This document shows positions 35,216-47,169 of a DNA stretch of 64,000 bases, in pieces (positions within the stretch are counted from its first letter, which is position 1; each line of letters opens with the position of its first letter). Source of the DNA: Scylla paramamosain (lineage: Eukaryota; Arthropoda; Malacostraca; Decapoda; Portunidae); the NCBI RefSeq assembly GCF_035594125.1, contig NC_087166.1, positions 22,371,266-22,435,265 of the forward strand. Direction: 5' to 3'. A program made the position numbers and the translations under genes. Under the pieces are notes generated by a model, which ran no database searches, had not been told where the DNA came from, and saw only the letters and a list, made by a program, of their open reading frames with translations.

Positions 35216-35735
35216 GAGTAACGAAGTAATAAGCGGCGGCGAGGGACACTTGCTTACACTCAAGATATCAAACTAATTCGGTGCCTTTATTTTTATCAGC
35301 CGTGCGTATCAACTCTCCTAAGTAAGCAACAGTGATAAACAAAACACGGCGATAAAACGTTTATTTACGACGCCATAGCACATGACACTCATCCAGCGCT
35401 AATAAACTCCTCAAGGACCAGCGGACTGACGATACTTGAGCGAGACGAGGCAACAGACCAGAGGAGATGGGGCGAGGGGGAGAGATAAATGTGTTCATGT
35501 TATTTTGGGCTCAAAGTTCAGTGTTCCCTTCTTCCCAGCGACACTCACTTCAGTCAGTCCCCAGTACCCGCCGCCCTGCGTGAGGCTCCGAGGGTATCGT
35601 TTGCCAAGTATCTACGTGATCTCTCGGTCTGTAGCGCCTCCTCCTCCTCCTCGAGTCACACTGAGATGCGTAGGGAGAATGGTCGGGCTCTTGTAGCAGG
35701 GAAGATGATGACGAACAAAGATTAAATCCAGGAAG
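35216..35735. other. Unique spacer, nothing recognised
   Basis: High-complexity with a CTC triplet run at 35638-35652. Confidence 0.4.
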
Positions 35736-35782
35736 CGTCTTTCTCTTCTTCCTCCTCCTCCTTCTTCTCCTACTCTTTTTAC

Positions 35783-35785
<3 letters not shown>

Positions 35786-35833
<48 letters not shown>
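35786..35833. repeat. (GA)n microsatellite, ~48 bp
   Basis: Pure GA run that follows a short pyrimidine tract (35738-35780). Confidence 0.97.
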
Positions 35834-35835
<2 letters not shown>

Positions 35836-36040
35836 ACAAATTTACCAAAACGTCAGCAATTACCAAATAATCCCATAAAGACTCAACGGTTCTCACCTCA
35901 GCAGAACACAGCCCACACCTTCACACGCACAAAGATGAACTGGCGACATAACTGCACTGCATTCTGCCATCCACATGATTCTAGTGGGGAGTGGAAGTGG
36001 CGGAGGTGGAAGAGCCGCCCACTGACTGGCTGTCGCTCTG

Positions 36041-36310
36041 ACCTAAACAATTTCTGAGGCCCGGCGTTCCTCAGTCTCCTGGAACAGTGAAAGCGGCGCC
36101 GTCCTGCTATAAATGCGCCAAATTACTTTCGGGCCGCGGATGAACAGAGGCTGGGTCGGCGGAGGACAATTTGGGACTCTCGAATACGAAGAAAAATTAG
36201 AACAAAAACAGTACCCGAGCAGGCAGAGACCCGAGTCCAATAGAGCAGAGGACCCGCCACCTGGCCTTGAGCGACGCCGTGTTGTTTCAAGCGGGTTTTA
36301 AATTAAGGCA
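36041..36310 (+). promoter_or_regulatory. GC-rich segment with TATA-like word
   Basis: GCTATAAATGCGCC (36107-36120) sits in a CpG-containing, high-complexity block, and an open + frame follows from ATG at 36113 to 36301. No initiator or recognised product was found, so a core promoter is only a possibility. Confidence 0.15.
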
Positions 36311-36469
36311 AAGGCACAGAGAGGGACAAAAGGCAACGATTTCAAACATTCCGGCGAAATGAAGAGGTGAAACGAACATTAACGAATAATTTGTGAGGCT
36401 AACTCGGATATAAAACGTGCACACTGCTAAGAAATAATGTGAAGGTGAAAAGGAAAAGCATCAAAGCTT

Positions 36470-36960
36470 ATCGTGTTATGTGATGGCGAGGAACCCGAGC
36501 GATGCCGGCGAGCGACGCTTAATTACTGATTCAACGAGGAAAAGAGGATGGCTGGCGGCGGACTGGAACGCGATCTCTGTGAACGGCGCAGCGGGAAAAC
36601 AAAGGCAGCGACAAGACTCAAGGACGTCCTCTGCCGCACAGGAGACGAGAGCAAAATGGAGACAAGAAGCAAGTCCCGGCGGGGCTCACGTCATGCCGTG
36701 AGACGCGTGTCAGCGGGCGCGCGTGGCGGCGGCGGGATGAATGCTCCCTTTGGTGCCGCACAAGGATATTACAATGCATAAAGCCGACCGCGACCTCCTT
36801 TCCGGCGGCCAGGACAACACCTTCACGCGCCACACACTGCGCTGTCCCTCCCTGTCCTTTCCCGTGACGGTCACTCCAGTTTTAGCGCGAATTTCACCAC
36901 CAGCAGCACCGCCTCCAGGAAAACATCAAAAATTCCTCCGCCGACCGTGACGCGCGCCGT
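36470..36960. other. CpG-rich high-complexity island
   Basis: About 490 bp densely populated with CG dinucleotides and open in several frames on both strands at once, as expected from GC content alone. No domain is recognised. It could be a first exon/promoter region of an unseen gene or a regulatory island. Confidence 0.3.
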
Positions 36961-37274
36961 GATGGATGGCCGCGCGCGCCGTGTGGTCACGGGCCAAGGA
37001 AGGCAAGGGTAAAAATACAATATCACACGCGACAGTCAAGGCGAGGAGTGGAAACACGAACAGGCCGGGCTGCGGGGAGGCGCTGGCATGGTGGTGGTGG
37101 TGGTGGTGATGGTCAGTGGAAAATCTCGCGAGGATAAATAGTGGAGGTGGACGAAAGGTTATTCTTGTGATGGAATCATGTTGATTATAAGAGGAGAGTT
37201 CATGTAACTGTGAAGGCAATATTACTGATGATTGAACTCTTATATTACCCGGAATATTTAACTATCGACATTTG

Positions 37275-37275
<1 letters not shown>
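36961..37275. other. CpG-rich tail and unique spacer
   Basis: CpG-rich to about 37090, (GGT)n at 37089-37109, then A/T-rich unique sequence. Confidence 0.4.

Positions 37276-37316
<41 letters not shown>
37276..37316. repeat. (AC)n microsatellite, ~41 bp
   Basis: Pure AC run. Two shorter AC runs follow at 37511-37536 and 37703-37729. Confidence 0.96.
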
Positions 37317-37319
<3 letters not shown>

Positions 37320-38025
37320 CTGCCTCTCCACACAACACGTAGCACCGGGCAGTCTCATACTCATTCACAGATATAAGCTTCTCTTAAAGTTCTCTTATCT
37401 CACTCCCGCCTATTGCACTAAGCGCCTGCCGATCAGCGAAGCCTCGGTCTGTGAACCAGTTTCTGTTTATCTCTTCCTTATATTTGTATGAATATAATTT
37501 TGAACTGATGAACACACACACACACACACACACACATACATGAAAATCTTGCACGCATATAACCTCCGTCATGTGTATAAACAATTTTCAGCATAGAGAG
37601 AAAAAAAAAATCTAGGTTCATCCAAACTAAATCAATAGAGAAAACCTGTAAGACGCAGAAACCTGATCAATATGACAATTTTATATCTAATTATAAAACT
37701 CTCACACACACACACACACACACACACATTAAAAGTCACTTCCCTCATCCTGCCTACAAAGCCTTAAAAATAAAATACAAAGCAAAAACTACGAAAACCC
37801 AAAACAAAAAACACCTCAGCCCGCAGGCGTGATTTAGTGCAGGGTAGCCGAGAACCTAAAAAAAAAAAAAAAAAATACTTATAATGAAAAGAAGAGAGGC
37901 CACCGCAGCCCGCCCCGGGGAAGCGCAAAATTCGGGGGAAGGACCCACGAATCTATCACCGATGGATCATAATCAAGTTAAGCCGCCAGAGTGGAGACAC
38001 TTCCGCCCCATCACTAAAAGGCGCG
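37317..38025. other. Unique spacer, nothing recognised
   Basis: A-rich apart from a CpG-containing stretch at 37890-38020. Confidence 0.4.
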
Positions 38026-38976
38026 TCCTCTCTCCACTCTCCCTCCACTTTCTCTCCACTCTCCCTGCTTTCATTGTTCCCTCCACCTCGCACTCCATTT
38101 TTCTTTTTTTTTTTATCAGATACTTTAAATCTTCATCTCTCTCTTTCGTTTATTCCTTTATCTTTCCATTTTTCTCCACTTTCCATCCACTTTCACTTCA
38201 CTTTCCCTGTCTTCATTGTTCCCTTTACTTCTCTTTACTCCTCTTATTCCTTTATTTCGATTATTTGATTATTTTATCACTTTCCCATTCTTTAATCAGG
38301 ATCTCTGAGTTCTTATATTCTTCACTCATTTATTCCTTTATTTTTCCATTTCTCTCCATTTTCCATCTACTTATTCCACTTTCTTCTCTTCACTCCTTTT
38401 TATATTTTTTTTCTATTTGTTTCATCATATCCTCGTTATTTTCATCATCTCCTTGGTTTATTTCTCTTATTTACTCTCCACTTTTCTTCCACTCCTCTTC
38501 CACTCTTCATTGTTCCTCTATTCTATTTTTTTTTTGTCAGTTTCTCTTTATTCTTATCGCTCTTAACTGTTTATCCCTCCATTTATCTCACTGTTTCCCT
38601 CTTCCTCTCTTCATTGCTCCCTCTCCACTCCTCTTACTTTTTTTTTTCCATTATTTTATCATTCTCTTAATTCTTATCTCTCCCTCGTTTATTCCTTCCT
38701 CTTTCCTCTCTCCACTCTTCCTCTTTTAATTGTTCCCTCTACTCCTTTTACTTCTTTTTTTTATTCTTTTTTTTTTAAGATTTTTCTTAATTCTTATTTT
38801 TTTCCTCGTTTATCCCTTCATTTCTCTTATTGTTTCCCTCGTCTCACTTTCCCTCCACTCTTCCTGTCTTTATTTTCTCTTCCACTCCGCTCATTCTTTC
38901 TTCCGATTCTTCTCATACGTTTTACTTATTTATTTTTTTTTATGTTATTTTTCTTTATTTTCTGGTTCATCCCCTC

Positions 38977-38981
<5 letters not shown>

Positions 38982-39054
<73 letters not shown>
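38982..39054. repeat. (CT)n microsatellite, ~73 bp
   Basis: Pure CT run inside the pyrimidine tract. Confidence 0.98.
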
Positions 39055-39061
<7 letters not shown>

Positions 39062-39423
39062 ATCCTCGCAGGGACAAAAGAGTCTGCTGCTGTCTGTTCT
39101 TCTTTTGTGTTCCTTCCTGTCTCCATTCCTCCCTTCACATTGCTTTTCTTCAATTTTTATCTTCCCACTTCTTTATCTCTTGCTATCATTCTCCTTTCGT
39201 TTCTCCAGTTTATCTCCATTTCTCTTCCATTTTCTTTCCTCCAACTATTTTTTTTTATTTTTCCTCTCCACTTCTCATTGTTCTCTCTTCCTCCCTCCGT
39301 TATTCTCTTCATTGTTTTCACTTTTCTCTCTCTTTCTCCGCCTCTCCTTCTCCTTCTATATCTATTTCCGTCTCCCTTACCTCTCATTTTCCCACCTTTA
39401 TTATTCAGTTCCCTTTCCCCAAT

Positions 39424-39523
<100 letters not shown>

Positions 39524-40300
39524 ATACCCCGCCCTCCATCTCCTCAATCCACTCTCCTTCCTCCCTCATCTCCTCCCCCTCTCCTCACCTCTCCCCCACT
39601 CCAGACTCCCTCCTCCTCCATCTTTTATCTCCCCATCTCATGATCGTCTCACCCTGTACCCTTAACCTGTTGCTCCCTCCTGCCCCCATTCCCTTCCCCT
39701 CCCCACGGCGCCTTGCAATCCTCTACCCTCTCCTCTCCTCCCTTCTCTCGCATTTCTACCTATCCTTGCCTCCTTAGAAATGTCTGCACTCTCCTCTCCT
39801 CTCCTCTTCTTTCTTTTCTTCTCTCCCTTTGCATTTCTACTTATTCTTACACCCTTCTGTCTTGGTTTAAATTTTGTCTTCTTGCCTTTACTATTCTTCT
39901 TTACCTTCTCTTGCACTACATCTATTACCTATTCGTTAATTTCACTTGCTCTTTTTTTTTCTCTCCTCCTTCTTCTTCCTTCTTTTGTTCTTTCTCCTAG
40001 TTATCTTTTCTTTTTTCCTCCCTCCTCCTCCTCATCCTCCTCCTCTTCTTCCCCCCATTTCATCCTGTTTCTCCTCTGCTTTCTTTTCTTTTTTTCCCCA
40101 TTCTTCTCCTTTTCCTCCTCCTCCTCCTCTTTTCTCTTCCCTTTTCTTCTCTTCCAGATCTTCATTCACTTCCTCTTCTTTCCCTTTTTCCTCCTCCTCC
40201 TCCTCCTCCTCCTCCTCCTCCTCCCCATCCTTCTCCCCATCTGTCTTTCCATCCCTCCCCCGTCCTTCTCCTCCTTCTCCTCTTCTCCCAGCCAGCTTTC

Positions 40301-40587
40301 AAGAACTCCTTGGAAAAATGAATTTATCCTCTTCCTTCCGCCCTTTTGCCTGAATCAGAGACTTATTCTTCCACAGTTTTGACTCGTCTTTCAATTTTTT
40401 TTTGTCTTACACCTTTGCGCAAAAATGTTTTAGTCTACAACTTAACTTTTTTAACTCATTACACAATTTTTCGAGGTTGTTGGAGTGTTGATCGTTGCTT
40501 TTCTTTGTCAGTGCGCTGCTCTTTATTTTTTTCCTTTTATTTTGAAGCACTGTCTGCCCCAAACACTTACAATGAGAGACAGAAAAA
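40301..40587. other. T-rich unique spacer
   Basis: Nothing recognised. Confidence 0.35.
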
Positions 40588-41150
<563 letters not shown>

Positions 41151-41254
41151 TCCCTACATAAACCACAAACCCTACATAAACCACAAAAAAAAAAAAAAAA
41201 AAACACCAACAAACACGTCTTAGGAATTCCTCACCAGCCTCAGTTTCCCTTAAG

Positions 41255-41484
41255 GGGCAGCGAGCGACAAGACAGGGAAGCGGCCGCCAATTTGGAGCCA
41301 TCACGCCCTGAATTCATCCCGGCACATTTACACCGTGGCGATGATAAGACACGACTCATTAACAGTGAAGGCGATGCGGCGGCCTCAGCACGACCCATTG
41401 TTGTGGCAAGGGCGGCGGCTTTTGAATCTTTCTGGGCGGCAAAGAGTGGCCTCCTTCCCTCACCCTTTGTACTAAACCCGCGGC
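41255..41484. other. CpG-rich high-complexity island
   Basis: Open in one + frame from 41292 to 41501 (69 residues, for example PEFIPAHLHRGDDKTRL), unrecognised. Candidate exon or regulatory island, low support. Confidence 0.25.
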
Positions 41485-41820
41485 CAGAGATTGAATTATA
41501 AAAGGAGATTAGTTAGAAGGTGACAGTGGAAAATAGGATGTTAAGGTAAGTTATATCTGCTATGGTAAAGTTTCTAGCACATAAACAGCAACCAGTGACT
41601 GAATCGTAAAAAAAAGGGATTAGTTAGTAAAAAAAAGGGATTAGTTAGAAGGTGACAGTGGACGGAAACTAGGAGAAAGATTTGGTTATATACCTTCTGT
41701 TGTAAAGTTTCTGATGCATATGAGCAACACCTTGATTAATCGGAGCCAAAGACATTGCGGTTCAAAATGGGATTGCTGCAAAGGCGACAGTGGAAACCAG
41801 GAACAAGTGAAATTCGTGTA
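41485..41820. repeat. Diverged tandem array, 3 units of ~135 bp
   Basis: GGAGATTAGTTAGAAGGTGA / GGGATTAGTTAGAAGGTGAC / GGGATTGCTGCAAAGGCGAC, each followed by CAGTGGA, mark units near 41505, 41637 and 41768. The second unit has a nested 20-bp duplication of TAAAAAAAAGGGATTAGTTAG-type sequence. Confidence 0.8.
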
Positions 41821-41929
41821 TAAAAACAAACAAATCTGAGAAAAAGACAGTAGATTTACGAGTGGTGGTCCCTTTATAAAGCAAATACCTACATTATATC
41901 CTCCTATCATTAATATCCATAAATCTTTT

Positions 41930-42370
41930 TTTTTTTTCAGTCTCTATTAACTCCGCACTAACCTGATTATTAATTCTCTTTCAGTCAAGCTACAGTATAC
42001 TTGGAACATTTTTCATCGTACACATACACACTTGTCTTCCTTATAATATTCGTCAGTAGAGGATTATTTTTTTTTAAAGCTCCCTATTGGTCCAGCACAA
42101 ACCTGATTATTAATTATACTTCAGATTATTAACTCTCTTCCAATCAAACTAGTTACCATTCATGATGTCCAGTCTCCCTTCGCATGATTATTATTTTTTT
42201 TTTTTCATTTCTAGACCGGTTTCCAAAGTAATCGTCAGTAGAAAGTTGTTTACCTTTGTTTACCTTTTTTTTCTACACTCCCCATTGACTCAGCACTACT
42301 GTAAATTACATTCCATACTAGCTATTCTATTTTTGAGATTACCAATTCTCTTCCAGTAAGACAGTCACTA
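41930..42370. repeat. Diverged tandem array, 3 units of ~155-175 bp
   Basis: Each unit has a poly-T start, a CTCCCTATTGGTCCAGCAC / CTCCCCATTGACTCAGCAC / CTCTATTAACTCCGCAC block, an AATTCTCTTTCAGTCAAGCT / AACTCTCTTCCAATCAAACT / AATTCTCTTCCAGTAAGACA block and, in the first two, CGTCAGTAGA. The CTCCCTA...CAGCAC block resembles antisense LINE-a 3' sequence, so the unit may derive from it. Confidence 0.65.
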
Positions 42371-42429
42371 TTCATGTCCCTTCACCTTTCCTGTAACTAT
42401 TTTCAACTTCTATACATTTTCTCCACATA

Positions 42430-42720
42430 ATTTTCAACCGTTCGCTAGTGCAGAGTAACTTAACCGGGCCGCAGCACTGGGATCACCTGGCGCCGCTTGG
42501 ACCCTAGAGAGGCGAGGCGTATAGGGAAGAGCAGAGCCACCAGACACTCGCAAGGAGGAAGGAGACACAAGATTGATCACCTCCACGAACATGATGATGC
42601 CTGGCTGCCTGGCTACTTATGCTTCCCCGACCCCGGCCAGGTACCTCCCGCCCTCCTGTCTCCCGCCCCTTGCTCCTCCTAGATACGCCCAGCCCCGCCC
42701 CCGCCCCGCCGCCCTCAGGT
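42430..42720. other. GC-rich island with CCCCGCCC boxes
   Basis: CpG-containing high-complexity block ending in CCCCGCCCCCGCCCCGCC (42692-42709), GC boxes of the Sp1/KLF type. Short + frames are open but unrecognised. Confidence 0.3.
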
Positions 42721-42793
42721 TAAGCAGCTTTCCTCCATGACCTGTTTAGTAAATTATGGAACAGAGGACAAGTTGATGCGCCTCTTGGTAGAG

Positions 42794-42869
42794 TGCGTGT
42801 GTGCGAGTGTATGCGCGCGCACGCCATCCACAGGCGCGCGCGCGCTTGCGCACACACACACACACACAC

Positions 42870-42918
<49 letters not shown>
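42794..42918. repeat. Alternating purine-pyrimidine block with (CA)n
   Basis: GTGTGTGCGAGTGTATGCGC, then GCGCGCGCGCGCTTGCGC (42833-42850), then CA runs at 42850-42869 and 42872-42918. (CG)n next to (CA)n is a classical Z-DNA-prone arrangement. Confidence 0.9.
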
Positions 42919-42926
<8 letters not shown>

Positions 42927-42954
42927 GGGGCATTCCTCTCCTACTCATCTACAG

Positions 42955-43059
<105 letters not shown>

Positions 43060-43235
43060 CTTCTCTCTCTCCTTTCTCCCTTTCCCTTATTTTCTTCCTT
43101 TCTCCCTTTACTCTCTCCTCTTCTTCCCCCTCTCTTCTTTCCCTTTCTTTTTCGCCCTATTCCTCTTCTCTCCTTTTTCCTTCTTTGCTTCCTTCCTTCC
43201 TTCCTTCCTTCTCCACGCTCCCCTTCTCCCTCACC

Positions 43236-43554
43236 CAACAAAGCACAAAAACACACATCCAAACCTAGCCACTACTCCCGCTCCCTTCCTTCCCTCTGAC
43301 CACAGCTGCAGGACACGCAGAACACACCACAACATGCCCCTCTCCCTCACCCACGTCCGTCCCCCACCCTCACCTCCATTCCCAACCCAGCCACGCCTCC
43401 CATCGGTGTTAATATCAATGTCATGCAAAGATCTCGTAAACAAGTGAAGAATACGAGGCAGAGTTGTGAGCAGTAATTTCATCTCAAGTTTAATTGCATA
43501 ATCTCATACTTCTTGCTAAATGTTTTTTCGTTGCAGTGAGGCCTTTTTTGTGCG
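43236..43554. other. Unique spacer, nothing recognised
   Basis: C-rich then T-rich mixed sequence. Confidence 0.4.
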
Positions 43555-43890
43555 TGTGTGGGGGGGGAGGGAGGCAGGGAGGGTATTGTTGATGGTATTA
43601 GTGTTATTATCGGTGGTGGTGGTGCTGGTGGTATAGTGGTGGTTGTAGAAGCTATAGTAAAGTGATATGGTTGTGTTGTAGTAGTAGTGGTGGTGGTGGT
43701 AGTGGTAGTAATAATAGTTCGTGGTAGTAATATTAGTCAGTGGTGGTGGTAGTAGTAGTTAGTGGTAGTACTAATAGAAGTTACATTAAAGTGATATAGC
43801 TGGAGTAGTAATATCTTAGTGATGGAGTGGTAGTACAGGCAGTAGTAGTAGCAGTAGCAAATTAATAGTGATTGCAGCTGCAGGAGTAAC
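43555..43890. repeat. G-run block and GTA/GTG triplet field
   Basis: 43559-43583 has G-runs (GGGGGGGGAGGGAGGCAGGG) that are quadruplex-prone. 43595-43890 is GTG/GTA triplets, with a duplicated unit GAAGCTATAGTAAAGTGATA / GAAGTTACATTAAAGTGATA 131 bp apart. Confidence 0.75.
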
Positions 43891-44254
43891 AGATTAAGTA
43901 AAAAAAGTATATTCCTACACACACATACACACACACACTTAACATTCACATCAACAACAAGAGCAAACCAGCGCGTACAATTCCCTGCCTGGCCTCACCA
44001 CACTGCCGCTCGCCATTCCGCCAGCCAGCTCGCCAAGAAAACATGTTCACCAAACCGGCCAAAATATCGCCGGATTACCACGCGCACAACATCAAATTAT
44101 CCCTCATAACACTTTAAATTATTCCGCACCACACTATTTTGCCGGGACGTAATGCGAGGCCATTGAGAGAGGGATTACCTTTCCCTCTCTCCCTCTCTCC
44201 CTCCCGCACGCTCTCTTTTCCGCTTGTCGTTCCCTCGCCACATCAATTCTCCAC
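43891..44254. other. Unique spacer
   Basis: High-complexity with a CTCCCTCTCTCC patch at 44185-44205. Nothing recognised. Confidence 0.4.
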
Positions 44255-44404
44255 GATGACAGCTACGGAGAAAAAGTGGACCATTCGTGATTACTGGAGA
44301 CATGAAGGTAATGACAAACATCAATGTAATGCGCCGATCTTCCGCCAAGGGGGTGCTGGGCGTGGCTGCCTGGCGGGGCTCCCAAAGACGCTGTGTATGC
44401 TAAC
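44255..44404 (+). CDS. Candidate exon, unrecognised (very low support)
   Basis: From ATG at 44255 a 50-residue frame runs to AACGTGAGTATT at 44402-44413, where GTGAGT is a strong 5' splice donor placed just before the in-frame stop. The residues (MTATEKKWTIRDYWRHEG, then CNAPIFRQGG) have balanced composition but match no family I know. A chance frame is the main alternative. Confidence 0.15.
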
Positions 44405-44419
44405 GTGAGTATTGTTGGT

Positions 44420-44636
44420 GGTGATGTACGAGTATGTGGAAGGCAAGCGAATGGAAGGGAAGGGAAGGGATGGGAGGGAATGGTGTTTTGGTGCTTAGTG
44501 TATGTACATGCCGCTGTTTTATTGGTCTTTGGTTAGGTTAGGTTATGGTGCTTAGTCTGTCCGTATCGCTGTTTTATTGGTCTGTTTGCGAAGTGGTCTC
44601 TCGTGTTTGTGTAGTGATGAGGTTAGGTCAATGCAG
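44420..44636. repeat. Short tandem duplication, ~58-bp unit
   Basis: GGTGCTTAGTGTATGTACAT ... CGCTGTTTTATTGGTCT and GGTGCTTAGTCTGTCCGTAT ... CGCTGTTTTATTGGTCT occur at about 44489 and 44547. A two-to-three-copy GGTTA run lies between them. Confidence 0.8.
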
Positions 44637-44930
44637 CCGTAAGAACAAAAGGTAAACAACAGAAATCTAGTAGGCCTACACTTGGCTGTCCCTGTGTGAA
44701 GAAAAATAAGTTTGACAGTTCAACAAAATATGAATACAAAAAGGCGGAGGACAAAAGTAGGGCACAGACAGAAATTACATCATGAATAGAAAATAAATAG
44801 TGATATAATAGGTGGATAATGATATTTTTATAAAACAATTACTGATATCCACCATCAAACCTGTCTACTGTATAAATTAATTCAATACTCTTTTAAATCT
44901 CCCTACTGACCCTGCACTCACGGTCTGGTA
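44637..44930 (-). mobile_element. LINE-a 3' end, split by unrelated sequence
   Basis: AAGAACAAAAGGTAAACAAC, AGTAGGCCTACACTTGGCTG and TCCCTGTG (44641-44697) are the antisense 3' terminus. CTCTTTTAAATCTCCCTACT and GACCCTGCACTCACGGTCTG (44889-44928) correspond to the ORF2 tail region in the 25661 copy. The 150 bp between are longer than in other copies, so an insertion or divergence is likely. Confidence 0.65.
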
Positions 44931-44933
44931 GGG

Positions 44934-45048
44934 GCATGGAAAAAAGCGCTACCTCTCCCACCAACAAACAACCGTGAAATAGAATCGAACACGCAACCTC
45001 TAGGACACGAGCAAAGCGCTGTACCAAAGAACCAACTAGAGATCATGG
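44934..45048 (-). mobile_element. tRNA-derived SINE (type A)
   Basis: On the minus strand a B-box-like TGTTCGATTCT (44981-44991) lies about 55 bp from TGGTTCTTTGG (45024-45034), which sits where an A box should be but fits it poorly. The body TTTCACGGTTGTTTGTTGGT and GGGAGAGGTAGCGC follows and matches the 57905 copy downstream of its own TTCGAT. Two copies with the same body and tRNA-like heads support a SINE family. Confidence 0.55.
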
Positions 45049-45280
45049 TTCATTCACTGTCCTGAAGTAAGACCGAGACACAAGGGGCGGAGAGTCAGGG
45101 AAGGAGGTGGAGCACTGGTGAGTAAGTGTACCCTCACTCTTGGTATCCAGGTTCGAGTGTTGACCTTGTCGAGCGCCTTGACACACGTGACACTTGCTCA
45201 TCATCCGCATCCCTCTCGCTGCATGACGCCCCAGGCACGCACGGGGAAACGTAAGTCATGGGGCATAACTTTCCTCACCT
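45049..45280. other. Unique spacer with B-box-like word
   Basis: CCAGGTTCGAGT (45148-45159) resembles a B box, but no acceptable A box or folded tRNA is found upstream. Confidence 0.25.
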
Positions 45281-45939
45281 GTCCTTAATTCCCTCGCCTC
45301 ACGAACTCCAGGTGTGGGCGCCTCCTTCACACTCTCCCTCACACTCTCCCTTACACTTCCACAGACAATAAAGAATACAAACCCGCCAACTTCTCTTCCT
45401 GAATGCCTCCTTCACTTCTTCCTTCCTGATTTCATGCCTCCCTTCCCCCTCCTTCTTTATTTCCTTCCGTGTTGATTTCATTCCTCCTACTTTTTTTTCC
45501 CCCGATTCCTCCAAATACGATCAAATAAACCTACTTAATATTCACATTCACCTAACTTCAGCATGGATACGCCGGGCAGAGAGGAGGAAAAGAAGAAAAA
45601 AACCTAAAACAATGATAGTACAATGATATCTAACAACGTTAGCAGCCATAGGGGTTAGGGAGCACAATTCCACATGACCCAATCACCCGTAGCAAGCAAG
45701 ACCTCCCTGTGTAACATTCCATCCCGTCCTAGTGCTGCAGTCCCACCACCGCCTCTCGGTTTCTCTGTGCTAAGCAACGTTTAACTTTAACCCTCCATGG
45801 AAGAAGACCCGCGTAAGCCAACCGAGAGTAATTTCCAGCTTATTATACATTTACGATCCGACTGACTCACAGTGAATCAGACATGTTTACGGGCGCGGCG
45901 AGGCAGGCGACCCTCATGATTCGTGTAATTTTCCTCGTT

Positions 45940-45944
<5 letters not shown>
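45281..45944. other. Pyrimidine-rich then unique spacer
   Basis: 45290-45500 is C/T-rich. 45541-45944 is unique with nothing recognised. Confidence 0.4.

Positions 45945-45989
<45 letters not shown>
45945..45989. repeat. (AC)n microsatellite, ~45 bp
   Basis: Pure AC run. Confidence 0.97.
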
Positions 45990-45991
<2 letters not shown>

Positions 45992-46438
45992 GAGTTATGA
46001 TAGACACGCGCACCAAACACAGACACGTACTGAATGCTGCAAGAAGTGACCTCATTCCTGGGATACGTAACACCTCGCACGAACCTTGAATAGATTGACT
46101 TTCGACCGGCTGACCGGAGTGAGTGAGTTTGCAGTAGCGTGGTGAGTGTAAGGTGGTGAGTGTGGTGAGTGACCCCGAGCTGCGAGTTCGTCCAGCCTGG
46201 CGGTGCGTGTCTCCTGCCAGTCCCGCCGACACACTCCCAGACTCACCACGCTCTGCTGTACTTAATTGGATGCCCTGAATGCCTAAGTAAATCACGGCGG
46301 ACTGTCACTGTTCTTACGCCTGTTTTCACACGTGCCCTTCCCTCCGCGACGTATGCGGGTCCTGGGACGCATGGTGCTGCCTCGCATCTTTCACACCGGA
46401 ACATGAACGCCTTCACAAAACAGGAAAGTGAAGATCTA
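45990..46438. other. Unique spacer, nothing recognised
   Basis: High-complexity with CpG-containing parts at 46310-46400. Confidence 0.4.
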
Positions 46439-46667
46439 GGACCGTATTCTGAAATTCTTCTGCGCCACACCTCCACTTCTTCCAAAAAGCTCTAGTTGAT
46501 GTTACACGGGGTTTTAAAGGGGTTTATACTGTTCTAGTGAAAGATTAACAAGATTTATACATTATTAGCAAGAAACAGTCATTAGCAATCTTCAAAACTC
46601 GGTTAATCATCTCGGTGACCTTTGAAAACTGGTGTGATGAGAGAGCAACGCGTTTCAGAATCCATGC
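46439..46667 (+). mobile_element. MITE-1 copy, near full length
   Basis: The left end GGACCGTATTCTGAAAT is the best preserved terminus, and the right end GTTTCAGAATCCATGC matches it in inverted orientation over ATTCTGAAAC. Interior: TTCCAAAAAGCTCTAGTTGA, GTTACACGGGGTTTTAAAGG, AGATTAACAAGATTTATACA, CTCGGTTAATCATCTCGGTG. Length about 229 bp. No target duplication is evident. Confidence 0.87.
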
Positions 46668-46923
46668 AGCTTGCCTGAAAAATACATTCCTTTTTAGCTT
46701 CGGAGTAATGATTTCACGAGCTCTATTGGAGTTTACGCTCTTAACTCACGGCGCATTGATGATATAAAAATAGTAATAAGAATAAATGTAGTATGATCAT
46801 GAGTGTACTGTGAGCGTTAATCAGTGAAGTGTTTTATAACCAAGCCAGGTGATGACAAGGATCAAAACACCGAATTATGGTATCAAAACAAAAGGCTCAA
46901 CTCAGTCCGAACATGCACATAAC

Positions 46924-46925
<2 letters not shown>
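46668..46925. other. Unique spacer
   Basis: Nothing recognised. Confidence 0.35.

Positions 46926-47011
<86 letters not shown>
46926..47011. repeat. (GT)n microsatellite, ~86 bp
   Basis: Uninterrupted GT run. Confidence 0.98.
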
Positions 47012-47013
<2 letters not shown>

Positions 47014-47117
47014 AACTGTGGGTTGTTTATGCTCCTCGCTGCCTGCAGGGGACCACAACAGGCAGGGCATGGATCTATGTCAGCACCAATGTGTCAGCGA
47101 GGGTCGGGTTCTTGAGC

Positions 47118-47169
47118 CCACCGCCGCTGCTGCCGCCGCCGCTGCTGCCACCACCACCACCACCACCAG
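47118..47169. repeat. (GCC/GCT)n then (ACC)n triplets
   Basis: CCGCCGCTGCTGCCGCCGCC-type triplets change into ACC triplets. Confidence 0.9.

Noticed and set aside
36107..36120. Core promoter at GCTATAAATGCGCC
   Set aside because: Kept only as a very low-confidence site. TATA-like words are common in A/T-rich DNA and no recognised product follows.
44533..44548. Telomere-like GGTTA repeats
   Set aside because: Only two to three copies in mixed sequence, too few to call an interstitial telomeric array.
45100..45170. Possible tRNA gene (GGTTCGAGT B-box word)
   Set aside because: No A box at the right spacing, and anticodon and acceptor stems do not pair.
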